From Lumbricus rubellus (lineage: Eukaryota > Annelida > Clitellata > Crassiclitellata > Lumbricidae): a DNA stretch of 64,000 bases. Numbering within the stretch: the first letter of the stretch is position 1; each line of letters starts with the position of its first letter. The DNA lies in the NCBI GenBank assembly GCA_945859605.1, contig OX243815.1, positions 40,469,459 to 40,533,458 on the forward strand, written 5' to 3'. Under the pieces are notes generated by a model. It made no database searches and was not told where the DNA came from. It was given only the letters and a program-made list of their open reading frames with translations. This document shows, piece after piece, positions 34,600-47,390 of this stretch. The position numbers and the translations under genes are program-made.

Positions 34600-34925
34600 A
34601 TGTGACATCATCCGTCCGTCTGCCGACCTCGGTCACTTCTCTTCGCTAGCTCCTTTGACCCAAACGATCTCATCGTCCCTCCGCGAGATATACTGCCATG
34701 GCTAAAGGCGAGCCTTTGCTTTCATTGGCCCTGCACTGCGTATTGAGTGCGCAACAAGAAGCTTTCCTCTTCGACACGTTCAACCTTATTAACTGGTGGG
34801 TCAAGTGTATATTTTTACAGTCTCAACACCACTTCTTTCTGCCTTATTGGTCTCTTGCACTATTTAGAGGCGCCTCTAATTAATTAGTGTGCACGGGGAG
34901 AAGCGCTATATAAATTTATAGATGC
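34600..34925 (+). mobile_element. L2-type LINE, 3' end fragment
   Basis: Contains CCGACCTCGGTCACTTCTCT plus TCGCTAGCTCC, matching the minus-strand LINE near 21270. The frame ATGGCTAAAGGCGAGCCTTT (from 34698) corresponds to the region before the WNSLP-like motif. It ends with AGAAGCGCTATATAAATTTA at 34899-34918. Decayed by substitutions. Confidence 0.6.
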
Positions 34926-36464
34926 AATGCAACACCGTGAAATAATGGCGGAAATTATTCCAGGGTTCAACACAGGAGGTAAAAAAGTAATGGCAGTGAA
35001 GAAAAGACCGAGGTAAAAAAATATTGAATGCAAGAAGATCATGTTCTCGAGCAGTTGCTGCATTAATTTCACAAACATGGTTTTCCACCGAAATCCGAAT
35101 AGTTTAATCCAAGAAACATAAAATTGAGATCGTATTTGCATTCACCAGTCTTATGCTCTTACAAGACATTGCAAGCAGATTTTAACAGAACAGTGCTCAA
35201 CCAAAGAAAATCGTCCTTTTTTAAACCATCCATGGAATCATTTTGTTTCGAAATTCATCTACTGATCAGAAAATTAAATCGAATCATCATAACCCTTGTC
35301 CTTTGCATGAACCCTTAGGTCCCTTACCTTGTACCTTAATTTACCCTCTGCACAGTCTGCACACGGGCTTTGCACTCGAATTAGCTGCACAAAGCTATTA
35401 CGGTCTATTTGTCACAATGCAATCCGCCACACGAAAGGACCATCTTGTTGTTGCATGACTACAGTTCACATGTCTCGTCTATTGTGCTTCGGCTGAACTC
35501 TTTTAACCGTAGTCTATGATTGAAGGTTGAATCGGGGCAATGAGTGAACGATTACCTAATGCTGTGTATGCAGTTGAAATGACTGGTCTTATTGTAGGTA
35601 CCGTATGGTACGAACAGGTCGTCGTTGCGCAAGAATGGAAACGCGTCTTAAAAGACATTGGCACGAGCCTACGCCAATGCCCTCAGGAGAAAGTCACATA
35701 TAGCATGTATCAATTATTTTTTAAATATATTTTCTCTGTATATACGTATGAATATATGTGTATTTAATATACATAATAATAATAATATATAATAATATAT
35801 ATATAATATATATGTATATAATATATATTTATGTATATATATATATATTATGTATATCGAAATATTAAATTTACAGTATAGAACTTGTGTGAAATAATGC
35901 ACATAAATATATGTGGATACAATTTAGAACCGGTATAGATCTAATTTTATATCTGTATTCAGAACACGATGGTTTGAAAAGCACTTAAAGTGGGCGTCTT
36001 GATGAGCTTCTTAAAAACGGGAGACGACGTGTATCTTCTCCCTCGATCTCCTGTATCCTCTCGTTGCCCCCACCACCCCTGCAGCGCTCCCCCGCCCCTG
36101 TGGCGGAGGAGGATGTCCTGGTCCTGTCTGGTATACACGTGCATACCCTCCGGTGACATTAGCACCGGGTCGTAGATGGTACAATTCACTCACGCCTCGC
36201 CAAAGGTTTCTCTCCCTCTCTATCTTTCTGTGAAGAAGAAGGCGGCGATGGCGGTTGGCGTACAAAGAGGGAGAGGCACACGACGTTGACTCGGGGTTTG
36301 TCGCCGGCGTGTGACTGCCTTGCCTCGGGGGGCGCGAGGCTACGGCCGAGGCGGAGGTGGACGAAGAAGGAAGGGTCGTAAGGCAAAGTCCAGGATCGAA
36401 GACGGTGAGCAGATATAATAGTCGGACGCATGCACACGGAGAAATAAACAGTCATGAGAGGGAA
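34926..36464. other. No recognisable gene; AT arrays
   Basis: AT-rich runs at 35765-35850. A GC-richer stretch at 36000-36180 and 36290-36360 has CpGs but no supported exon. Confidence 0.4.
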
Positions 36465-36588
36465 AGAGGCAGAGGCAGAGGCAGAGGCAGAGGCAGAGGC
36501 AGAGGCAGAGGCAGAGGCAGAGGCAGAGGCAGAGGCAGAGGCAGAGGCAGAGGCAGAGGCAGAGGCAGAGGCAGAGGCAGAGGCAGAG
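36465..36588. repeat. (GGCAGA)n hexanucleotide array, about 21 units
   Basis: Nearly perfect hexamer repeat. It is open in all frames (Arg-Gly, Ala-Glu, Leu-Pro) purely because of the repeat. Confidence 0.98.
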
Positions 36589-36787
36589 AGTTCAATGGTA
36601 AATAGACGTATAAGAAAGATAGACAGTGTATGGAAGACAGACATGTAGAGGGCCAAACGGACAGAGGAAGAGGTGGAGACAGGTAAACTACCACAGAAAC
36701 AAAGAGCATGAAACAAAGAACAAGAACATGCAGTGAGATACAATGATAGACAGAGAATGAAAACAAAGGTTATAGAACTTATAGTAT

Positions 36788-36897
36788 ATTGCTCAGCGCT
36801 TCGGTGTGAAACTCCGATGCAGTGTCCGCTCTGCATTCGGGAGCGTCTCTGAGTAAAGAGAGCTTTAAGGGACGCTATAACAAGTGCACATACAAAC
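36788..36897 (+). mobile_element. SINE copy, 3' half
   Basis: ATTGCTCAGCGCTTCGGTGT through CGATGCAGTGTCCGCTCTGC to CGCTATAACAAGTGCACATA. Same family as 19283; head missing. Confidence 0.85.
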
Positions 36898-36984
36898 AAA
36901 CATATAATCATATGTCATTATCATTGTAGATCTCTACTAATATATCGTGTCCTTTTCATTTTTTAAAATTTATTTATCCATTTC

Positions 36985-37186
36985 GATAGCGCCCCTTCGA
37001 ACTATCTACTCAGAGGCGCTCCCGACTACACCGCGGACACTGCATCGGAGTGTCACGCCGAAGCGCTGAGCAACTGCGAGTGAAGGACTTTCCAAAGGTT
37101 TTTACGCGGCGACTTGAGGTGGGTTCGAACCTCGAATCTTCCGGTTTCAAGGCAACGACGCCAACACTACACCACCGCGCCCCACA
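36985..37186 (-). mobile_element. SINE copy, minus strand
   Basis: Nearly complete, from GATAGCGCCCCTTCGAACTA (3' end) to ACACCACCGCGCCCCAC (head). The B box reads GGTTCGAACCTCG in inverse orientation. It lies tail-to-tail with the copy at 36788. Confidence 0.85.
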
Positions 37187-37189
37187 ATA

Positions 37190-37580
37190 TAGGCAACATA
37201 GGCAGGTATACAGACACAGACATGCACAGCAAAATACAGACAGACAGACATAGACATATGCAGACATACACAGGCAAACACAGACAGACATACACAATGT
37301 CACAGTCATACACGCATGCACAAACACAGACAGACACGGACATGCACAAACATATTATGCAGCCAACACACAGACGGACATACATGTAGACTATGCAGGC
37401 ATACACAAATAAACACACGCACACACAAACACAGACACACGCACACAGACACAGACTCACACACATACAGACAGACATAGACTAACGCACACACAGACAC
37501 ACACACACACAAACACACACACGTCCATACAAACACAGACAGACATACACAGATAGACATAGACAGACAAACACAGACAT
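37190..37580. repeat. CA/CAGA-rich degenerate minisatellite
   Basis: ACAGACAGACATACAC and ACACACAAACACAC words throughout. Confidence 0.85.
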
Positions 37581-38327
37581 AACCAGACGGATCGCTTAAC
37601 GAAAGCGTCTCTCCACTTGAGCTTCCGACTTGCCAAAGCAACGGTTTCAATCGAGTGGCTGACGGATAATGGGTATACAACATACATAGGGGAGATGGGT
37701 TCAAAGCGGGCCATGGGTGGGGAGAAGTGGGGTGTAGCTGCCATGGGCGACCGAAGGAGGAGAAGGAAAGGGAGGAGGTGATGGAGGGGTTTTCACGGGT
37801 TTAATTAATGCGACATTTGACTTTTAAAAGGTGATTGTGTAGTCAAACGGCACAGTAGTTCGCTTTAATTGCGCCCTCTATATCTATCGTCATCGTCGTC
37901 GTCGTCGTCGTCGTCCGGGTTTTGTCTCACGTCGGTCGGTCGGCGAATGCCACGAGCGACTGGCCGACGACGACCGTGAGAACGTGGCGTTTAACGACAC
38001 GAAGGTCGGGTGTGGTAGAATGCTGGGACCGCCTAAAAGTTTTCCCCCATTTACTAATATTAAAGGGGGCAGGTAAGCGGCTTTTATTTACGTCTGTGCA
38101 CAGGCACATGCATTGGATTGCATTCATGTTAGTTTTAAATGTAGGTTATGTAACAATTGTTTTATGCAATCCAATGCATGTCTTCAATTCCAGCCGGAAG
38201 GAAAAGAAGACATGCATAAAACGATTACATACATTTAAACGAGTTTACAGCAACTTTTGAAGTCACTCATGTTGTCACGCGTGAAGGACGTATGGGTATA
38301 TTTTGAAGCGATCCTGGTTGGATTTCA
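37581..38327. other. No recognisable gene; CGT run and a hairpin
   Basis: (CGT)n at about 37889-37914. Hairpin arms at 38106-38123 and 38164-38181. No supported coding region. Confidence 0.4.
38106..38181. repeat. Inverted repeat, perfect 18-bp arms, 40-nt loop
   Basis: ACATGCATTGGATTGCAT and its exact reverse complement. Confidence 0.85.
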
Positions 38328-38375
38328 TTGAAGGGGCGCTATATAAATTCTTGAAATGAATGACTGATTGAATGC
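38328..38375 (+). mobile_element. L2-type LINE tail
   Basis: GAAGGGGCGCTATATAAATT plus CTTGAAATGAATGACTGATT, the clearest copy of the family 3' end; no coding part recognised upstream. Confidence 0.65.
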
Positions 38376-39482
<1,107 letters not shown>

Positions 39483-40146
39483 CAGAGAGCGTGCAAACTC
39501 CATTTTGCGAAAGATATCACAAAGGCAGAGACCAAAAGAAGTATCTTAAATTGCATTCAAACCTCAATAAGGAGCAAGTGCAATTCGAAATGGCTCTTCC
39601 AATAGCAGTTTACCATCGCCTATACGCTCTGGCGTACTGCGTGTCTACATATACAATCAACTCGGCTCTTGCAAATAAAATACACTGTTGACACTTCAAA
39701 AGTCAGTTGAAATTGCTGAAGTTTGGCATTTCCGTCCACAATTGACATTATAAAGTATACCCAACAGTAGATCGCAACTTGCGATAGTGCACGAGCCATT
39801 AAAATCGCACCTATAACAATTCGTGACACCCATTCAAGCGGATGGCGAATTTCACCCGATGAATTCATTGAAGAACGACCACGGTCTAAAGAAAACACTC
39901 GTTTACAAGTACTACATTAACGACGAAACAATTTCCACAATGGCAGAGGGACTAAAGCTTGTCGGGGTAACGATTGCTGCTCACACCACCTCAATTTTCG
40001 CCACGCCACCGACTCGGGCATGTCAGCAATGATCGCGTGGCCAGGCACGCAGGCACGCATTCCACAATTCGTCTGACGTCGACGCACACACACTCACACA
40101 CACACACACTCACACACAGGCCAGACAATCACACAGGTGGGCGTGG
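39483..40146. other. No recognisable gene; CA run near 40086
   Basis: Upstream of the Hes promoter-like block; CA/CACT repeats at 40083-40120. No supported coding content. Confidence 0.4.
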
Positions 40147-40345
40147 TTTTCCCATGAGACCTTCCGGCGTGTGGCCACTCGATGACGTCATCGGCTCCTC
40201 CTTTTCGGGGGGTGACGGGGCGGGGCCGAAAAAGTTTTGCGGAGTTCGGATTGGTGGGAGCGAGTTTCGGCACGCGTGGGAACTATGCCCGGAGCGATGA
40301 AAGATTCTTCTACTTTAAAGAGTCTTGCCGACTCTGGCGCGTGAT
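40147..40345 (+). promoter_or_regulatory. Promoter-like region of the Hes gene
   Basis: Dense known motifs about 400-580 bases upstream of the Hes start codon: CRE TGACGTCA (40183-40190), GC box GGGGCGGGGCC (40217-40227), inverse CCAAT (ATTGG, 40250-40254), class C Hes site CACGCG (40271-40276) and a CSL/Su(H) site CGTGGGAAC (40275-40283) overlapping it. TTTAAA at 40314-40319 could serve as a weak TATA, placing a start near 40345. The CSL site would give Notch input and the CACGCG site product feedback. These are motif matches only; the start site is inferred. Confidence 0.55.
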
Positions 40346-40619
40346 GAGAAAAAGGTGGTTGTGAGCTGTGAGTAGCGGCAGTGGCGGTGGAGGCGAGTAG
40401 TCGAGTGGTTCTGTGTTTGACGTTAGAGAGGATCGAATCCTGGACCTGAGAACCGTCGTCATCGGATCTGGAACTGGACTATTGGGTGGTTCACATCGGA
40501 TGCGGGAAGATGAAGATGATTACATCAGCAGCAGCAGCAGCAGCAGCAGCAGCTGCTGCTCCAACTTCCAACGCACAGTTGCGAAAGGCAGGTCATCTCT
40601 GAAATCACTATCAGCGCTC

Positions 40620-40701
40620 GTCGATAAGTTGGTGCCCTGCACTTGCATGGCTTTAGAGTGGCGCTTTAGAAATTTTGAGATTACGATTACGATTACAATA
40701 T
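40620..40701 (+). repeat. Dispersed element end with GATTACG tail, upstream copy
   Basis: TGGTGCCCT, then GGCGCTTTAGAAATTTTGAG and ATTACGATTACGATTACA. A related copy lies downstream of the gene at 44360-44424, same orientation. It looks like a LINE or SINE 3' end with a (GATTAC)n tail, lying between the promoter block and exon 1. Confidence 0.6.
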
Positions 40702-40730
40702 AGGCTTATAATAATCTCGGTTAATCTATT

Positions 40731-43700
40731 ATGAGGCTCAGTCGATGGCGCTACAGAAGCTGCCAATCCGGTCGAAGCCAAGAGGTGAGTCCCCCCCCCT
40801 TAGAGTCTGAGACAAGAACCAAAGTTGGGATTGTATTGCGGAACGTAACGTATACAGAGGATGCGACCAAAGGAGATAATGTCGTCGCACGACTGATGTG
40901 TGGCGTCTTCCGATGCATTCGTTATAAGCCCTAGGCCTATATAGATGCTCGTCCAAAGTGCTTTCAGTTGTGTTCGTGTTTCACTAGACACATAATTATG
41001 AGGCTTACGAGCGCCTGCCTATCCTATACACTATGGAGAGTGGACGACTTGCATAATATATGGATGACTCACGGCTACGGATATTAGCATACTATAGATG
41101 AAGCTATAGACTATAGAACCCGGTGCATTTATCTGATTCTTCTGGAATACACCGAATTATTTAATAGACTATGTTGTAATTGTAATTGAACATTTATATA
41201 GCGCCACATCAAGAGAACTCCTTAGAGGCGCTAAAAATATTATTAATATTATATTAATAATTTATAATTATCGGCAGCCTATAGCACCTTTCAGGCGCTG
41301 CTTCTGTGTTTGAAAGAGGCGCCTCCTGTATACCACGAAGCCCACATTGAACCCATAAATTATAAGGAACGACCTATATGTATATTCATCTGGGAGCTGT
41401 ATGTATTGCCCTTATGGGCCCCATTATATGCGCATGGCCCTCATGAAAATGCGATTCTGAACGGCGAGTTGTGCTTCTGATGATGAGATTTAATTATTAT
41501 GCCCACTCGCATTGCTATGGCATGATTTAATGAATTGTAATTGTAATTGTAACTGAACATTAATTGTAATTAATCTCTGACGAATGGAGTATAATATACC
41601 ATGTCGAGGTCACGGGGTCCAAAGCTTGATACAAACCCCTGGAATTTGTGTATAATCCAGTGAAGTACATATAAAAATGAAATAATATTATGGTGCATTT
41701 CCCACTACACCTCACCCCCCCCTCCTTTCTGCGTGGCTAAACATTTATCGGGCAATGAATGTGAATGTTGCGTAATAATTTCCATACCGATTTCACGTAT
41801 TTATTTTCTGGCATGCTTTACTTATAGACAAATTGAGTCTGCTTTTCGCACTTACAAGTGTCTAGTATATGAGAATTGTTCAGAATTAACTATAGGACTC
41901 AACCGGCTCCGCGTGGAGTCGGGCTTTTCAAAGATTTGAGTATAATGTTGCCCCAAGTCAGACTGGAAAGTTGAAACCTTACCCCCAGGCATTCTCACCC
42001 TGCATGGAGCTGTGCCTCAACCCTGCGGCTAAAGGTATTTTAGTACGCTACTCACTCAGACCCCCAATTGTGGCCTGCTTTGAAGAATAAATTTCTGGCC
42101 CACATAAGCGCAGTCATGATAAACTATACAGTCATTATCATTTATCAGATCGCGCAGCAGTACGTTCCAACATCCAATAAACACGTGCGAGTCAGTGTTC
42201 GTGCTTTACGAAAATCCTTAGCTATAGTTAGTGCTGCACAGTGCAACTCTGGATTTGGTACAATCAAATGCCCACCGGCGGCAGGTTCATTGCAGGGGTC
42301 CAACTATGCTAAGCACCTCTCCTGTAGTCTTACCCTCCCCAAAGTATACCTTCAGGGCGGTCGAAACTACGGAATTGTTTGATGAGACATTGCCACACAC
42401 ACGCACGCACCCATACCCTGCACACACACACACACACGCACGCGCGCGCACACATCCATACACAAGCGCGCGCGCACGCACACACACGCGCACATCACCT
42501 CACATACACAGAGACAAGAGCGCGCGCAAACATCCACACGTCCACATGCACACACACGCGCACACACGCACACGCGCACACACGTGAATATCGTTATGTT
42601 TGCAAAGATTAAACACTGGTGAATAATTATGTTAGCAATGGTTGTGCTACATAATAATATTATAAGCATTACTCAACACTCACACTGCTTGATATGCCAG
42701 TCGTTACAGTGCTGACTGTTATTGTAAATATTATTCTATTATTCTGCTCAGATCAAGAAGCCGTTGATCGAGAGAAGGAGAAGAGAACGTATCAACGAAT
42801 GTCTAACACAACTAAAGACTTTGGTGCTTGAAGCCATGAACAGAGATGTTAGTGTCTGATTCATATTTCTCGCTTTAATATATGCTCACGTAAGTGTCTG
42901 CTTACAGCTAAATTTTATGTGACTAGACTAATTAACAGCCAGTAAGTGTTGGTAAGTAAGTAGCCTTTATTTGAAGAGAAACAAGCTCACATGCATATTC
43001 AAAAGGTGATAGAGACAGTTAAGCTAACCTGGTGAAAGCAAGGCGTATAACTAAGCATTATTAGATAATAATCGCTTAAAGCCTGAGGGGTCTTTTTACC
43101 TCGAGCGAGAAAAATAAGTAAAAGACAAAACCTAAAATATTAGATAAATGATCTATTATAAAGAATTAGCCTAATTCTTGTCCTAAACTATTAGCTGTTA
43201 CCCCACGCTAATTGATTGGTAATTGTTAGCTAATGCCTGCCTCAATTGAATGGGTTTCACGCCAATTAAGGCGTCGTTATGTGGAAGCCACACATTCTGA
43301 ATTTACTTGACGAGCCGCAGGAAGATTCGGAGTTTACACTATAAAGCTGGGATGACGTGTAGGCTATGTTTTGTTTGATATTTCAGGAATCTTGTTATTC
43401 GAAGATGGAGAAGGCAGACATCTTAGAGATGACTGTGACACATCTCAAAAACATCCAACTGAATCCGATCACATCGAATCCTGCTACCATCGTTTCATCG
43501 CAAGAGGACGCCAAGAAGAAGTATCTGCTAGGCTTCAACGAGTGCGCAAAGGAGGTGGGACATTACCTGTCTTCTATGGAGGAGTTGGCCGCCAAAGTTG
43601 GAGGTCCGCTGATGAAGCATCTCATTTCGTGCCTTGACAATATACAGCGGTACCAAGTCGGTGTTACGGTTGGCGACCCACTGCTGCGTACTACAGCGGG

Positions 43701-44289
43701 TGGGAAACCAGAAAATCAGGAAGATTTTTCCATATCGTTTGTAGCAACACCTGGGTCGTTTTCGGACTTCTCTGGTTTGGTTCGACCTGGAGTGGGAACC
43801 GCAGTTCCCGTGGCATTAAACATGGAACCGTACACGGCAATGATTGCGTTTTGTGATGGCCTTAGGTCGGTCGGGAAACTGTCTCTTTCCGCGCTGCATT
43901 CCCCGGTATCTGACGTCACGGAAAATAGTTCGGTAAGCTCTTCTTCTTCTGCAATGACTTCTTCGAGTCAATGCTTCCAAAACTTTGATTCAAAGCAGGA
44001 GCAAGGTCTTCTTTCGAGGTGGAGAACCTCTTCCTTGTCCGATGAAGGCTCTACCGCATCGGAGCTTGGGTCTTCCAATAATATCCTACCCGTGTGCCGT
44101 TCAATCTTTCCAATTCCATCTATAGTGTACACTTCAGACTCTCAAATATCCAGACGCTTTGTGTCCTCTGTACCCGCTCTCATTCCTGTACCGATTGGCA
44201 TGAATACAGGTACTGGAAGCCCAGTTAAAAGCGAAGTCCTTGCCTCAAACTTTCCCTCGGATGGAAGTTCTGTCTGGAGGCCATGGTGA
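40731..44289 (+). CDS. hes: Hes/Hairy-family bHLH-Orange transcriptional repressor, three exons
   Basis: Exon 1 is 40731-40784 (in-frame TAA just upstream; 18 codons; donor AAGAG|GTGAGT). Exon 2 is 42752-42847 (acceptor TGCTCAG; 96 nt; donor GAT|GTTAGT). Exon 3 is 43387-44289 (acceptor ATATTTCAG; stop TGA). All junctions are phase 0, giving 350 residues. The basic region KPLIERRRRERIN has the Hes-type proline. Helix 1 is ECLTQLKTLVLEA; loop and helix 2 are YSKMEKADILEMTVTHLKNI. The Orange domain spans YLLGFNECAKEVGHYLS to HLISCLDNI. A long Ser/Thr-rich tail ends WRPW, the Groucho/TLE-binding motif. The product would be a nuclear repressor, typically downstream of Notch. Exon 2 matches the 96-nt bHLH exon of vertebrate Hes genes; the intron usually splitting helix 2 from Orange is absent. 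Exon 1 is the least certain part. Orthology to a particular Hes paralogue is not decided. Confidence 0.88.
40785..42751. other. Hes intron 1: repeats, no coding signal
   Basis: Contains a minus-strand LINE/SINE tail at about 41172-41232 (TGTAATTGTAATTGAACATT plus TATATAGCGCC), a second TTGTAATTG block near 41534-41572, and CA/CGCA repeats at 42392-42585. TAGGCCTA at 40932. Confidence 0.6.
42848..43386. other. Hes intron 2
   Basis: AT-rich intron of 539 nt between GTTAGT and ATATTTCAG; no other feature recognised. Confidence 0.7.
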
Positions 44290-44359
44290 GGGTAGGCTTA
44301 TATTGTGGCGCCAAGTTCGTGGAAATAACACATTATAATTTAAAAACGACAGTTGCATT

Positions 44360-44424
44360 GGAGCTCGTGAAGAAACTGGTGCCCTTGGTTTCTCGTGTGA
44401 CGCCTTAGAAATTTGAAGATTACG
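44360..44424 (+). repeat. Dispersed element end with GATTACG tail, downstream copy
   Basis: GGAGCTCGTGAAGAAACTGG plus TGCCCTTGG, then GACGCCTTAGAAATTTGAAG and ATTACGATTACGATTACG. Direct-orientation relative of 40620-40701. Confidence 0.6.
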
Positions 44425-45000
44425 ATTACGATTACGTGCTCAGTCATACAGACATTCTCAAGCAACCACATGATATCCGAAAGACCCTAACTAGACACTC
44501 TCAGTCATTCAAGCAAAAGGGAAACTGAATGGTAGTTGGTCCGACAGACTGTTGCAAAAACATAAGACAAACTTGAAAGTTATCTCGGATTTTCTGAGTT
44601 ACTCAGTATAATCACTTGAAATTCATAACATAACTGTAGTTATCGACCCTATTCAGTTTTGAACAACAGTTGATGAACGTTGGATGAGTGCACAGTTGTT
44701 GTCACGTATAAACTGAATTTAAATGGGGCATTTAACGAAAACTTTGACAAAATTATTGCGAATGGAGAAAATTTCAGATATCAGATTTCAGTTCAATTAT
44801 CTTCAATTTTGAGATCATGGTCATCGTAAAATATCGCAACAAATGAGCGCTATGTGATTTTTAAATTATCATCGTACAGAATTTTATTCAACAGATTTTG
44901 TGTAAACTTGAATTCTCTGCAGTTATGTGTGTGAAATGTGTAAAATTAAAACATGTTGATGCAATGTTACGTTTTATTGTCCAGAATAGACAGAATAGAA
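44425..45000. other. No recognisable gene
   Basis: AT-rich sequence downstream of Hes. May include its 3' UTR or flank; no clear AATAAA near the stop. Confidence 0.4.
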
Positions 45001-45026
45001 CGTGTGTGTGTGTGTGTGTGTGTATG

Positions 45027-45060
<34 letters not shown>

Positions 45061-45112
45061 TGTATGTATGTATGTATGTATGTAGAGTCTAGACTCTAGA
45101 GTCTAGACATAA
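45001..45112. repeat. (TG)n and (ATGT)n with a TCTAGA palindrome cluster
   Basis: TG at 45002-45023, ATGT to 45084, then GAGTCTAGACTCTAGAGTCT plus AGAC, a run of overlapping palindromes. Confidence 0.9.
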
Positions 45113-46640
45113 CCTATTATATTTCCTAGTCCCACGTTCGGATACTTTACTGTGGTCTTAAGTTACTTAGGTAAATTTATTATAGGGCAGATAACATTGT
45201 ATACAAACTTTTTAACGAAGGCACAATTTAGAACTCATTCAAGTCAAACCTTTTCAACAAGCCGATACATTGAAGCAGACCCGCAATTTTAGAGAGTTCC
45301 GTGCATACAGTTACTTAATAATTATTTACTCGGTAGGTTCGCTTAACTCACGATGCAGCGCCACCATCATTCTGTCTTCAGTAATGTTAGTCCTATGCTC
45401 CCAGTTACAGTTGGTGTTGATGTAAAATTGTACGATGGGCATTCGCCAGGAGCGCCACCATTCGGTTTCTGAACCCTGCAAGAATTAGTGCTTTGTCAAA
45501 CTACAAACGTATTGCAATGTAGGCCTTTAGAGGCTAGTGACTATAGAAATAGTATTGCCATATATAAATATACAGAAATATATATCTGCACCATAGAAAT
45601 TACTAATGACTATTACATTACATCATAGAATTTTCATGTTGGTGTTACCGGTGGCTGTACGCCTTGGTACAGGACCGACGACTGAAATTCTGGGTCCCTG
45701 GGTACGCAGAGCAATAACTACATGTACAATTAGGCTATTATTTGTAGACCCGAGACTATCAATAGGTCTTTTTCTTTTATTTTAATCAAACTGAATAATA
45801 AAATTACGTGTGCAATTCCTACGGCCGTGCAATTTTAATTTTTTCCGTAGTCAACTATGATTTTGTTCAATTGTTAATTTTATTAAGTTGTAGCCTACAT
45901 TTAGACAGGTAGCCTATAACTCATAAACTTTTTGTAACTAGGGGCCTACCCAGCTGTCGGGACCCTATAGCTAGAGGTAGTCGGACCCCAGCTGGGAATT
46001 TTCCACCCTCTCCCCGTCTCCTCTCAGCGGGCCTGCTTCAGCATTTCAATTCGTTGGAATGGTTTGACTTGAATGAGTTCCACTAATTTTTCAGCTAAAA
46101 AAGACATCATGGATGACAAGAGAACTCGTTTTGACAGGAGCCAAACTGTGCCAACACATTCCTTTGATTTCTTTTTGTAACTCAATCCTGCTGAGTCAAA
46201 GCTTTCGGATCATATTTCCATCTATTGAAAATTTTAATTTCCCATTTAAAAGCGCCTCTGAATTGATAAATATCGAATTTCGCTCTTGTCAGAAAGCTGA
46301 TCGATATTAAATAAACCGTGATTTATACACCCGGACCTCCATTTTATCGTGTCTATTACATCGATCCTGTAGGAGTGCTTTGATGCCAATCATGCTGCAC
46401 AGATGTCCTGTCATTAGTTTTATACTCACTCACTTCTTGTATGTCTTTAAAAAACGTGTCATAAAGAACATAAAAAATTATCACATAAATCTTCCAATTT
46501 CATTTATCGTCCCGCATATTCAGCTGCTAGTGTCATTTATTTTTTTTGCTGTTTAATGACACTGTGTCATAATTTTGATGGATGGTTAGTGTTGTCTACT
46601 CCTCCTCCTCATTCCAGACTTGGGACTGGCATTACTAACA
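45113..46640. other. No recognisable gene
   Basis: About 1.5 kb of AT-rich sequence without supported frames. CCCAGCTGTCGGGACCCTAT and GGACCCCAGCTGGG near 45950-45996 form a weak inverted repeat. Confidence 0.4.
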
Positions 46641-47097
46641 TGCATACATACATACATACATGTATGCATGCATGTATGTGTGTATGTATGCATGTATGTA
46701 TGTATGTATGTATGTATGTATGTATGTATGTATGTATGTATGTATGTATGTATGTATGTATGTATGTATGTATGTATGTATGTATGTATGTATGTATGTA
46801 TGCATGTATGTATGTATGTATGTATGTATGTATGTATGTATGTATGTATGTATGTATGTATGTATGTATGTATGTATGTATGTATGTATGTATGTATGTA
46901 TGTATGTATGACTGTATGTATGTATGTATGTATGTATGTATGTATGTATGTATGTATGTATGTATGTATGTATGTATGTATGTATGTATGTATGTATGTA
47001 TGTATGTATGTATGTATGTATGTATGTATGTATGTATGTATGTATGTATGTATGTATGTATGTATGTATGTATGTATGTATGTAGTATGTATGTATG

Positions 47098-47128
<31 letters not shown>

Positions 47129-47390
47129 GTATTGTGTATGTATGCATGTAATGTATGTATGTATGTATGTATGTATGTATGTATGTATGTATGTATGTAT
47201 GTATGTATGTATGCATGTAATGTATGTATGTATGTATGTATGTATGTATGTATGTATGTATGTATTGTGTATGTATGTATGTATGCATGTATGTATGTAT
47301 GTATGTATGTATGTGTGTATGTATGTATGTATGTATGTATGTATGTATGTATGTATGTATGTATGTATGTATGTATGTATGTATGTACAT
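46641..47390. repeat. Very long (ATGT)n array, about 750 bp
   Basis: Nearly pure TGTA repeat. GCATG and ACTGT interruptions, and single-base slips (TGTAGTATG at about 47083, TGTAATGTA near 47150 and 47218), change the phase. The YVCM-type frames on both strands are artefacts. Confidence 0.98.

Noticed and set aside
36357..36911. Arg-Gly (RGG-like) and Ala-Glu repeat frames
   Set aside because: Hexamer GGCAGA repeat; all six frames are open for that reason.
40413..40703. Alternative Hes first exon starting at 40500 (MREDEDDY, poly-Ser)
   Set aside because: It runs through a CAG repeat into the GATTACG-tailed dispersed repeat and has no donor in the right phase; the exon at 40731-40784 has a consensus donor and phase 0.
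40745..40784. Second ATG in exon 1 (MALQKLPIRSKPR frame) as the Hes start
   Set aside because: It reaches the GTGAGT donor in phase 1 and would throw exon 2 out of the bHLH frame.
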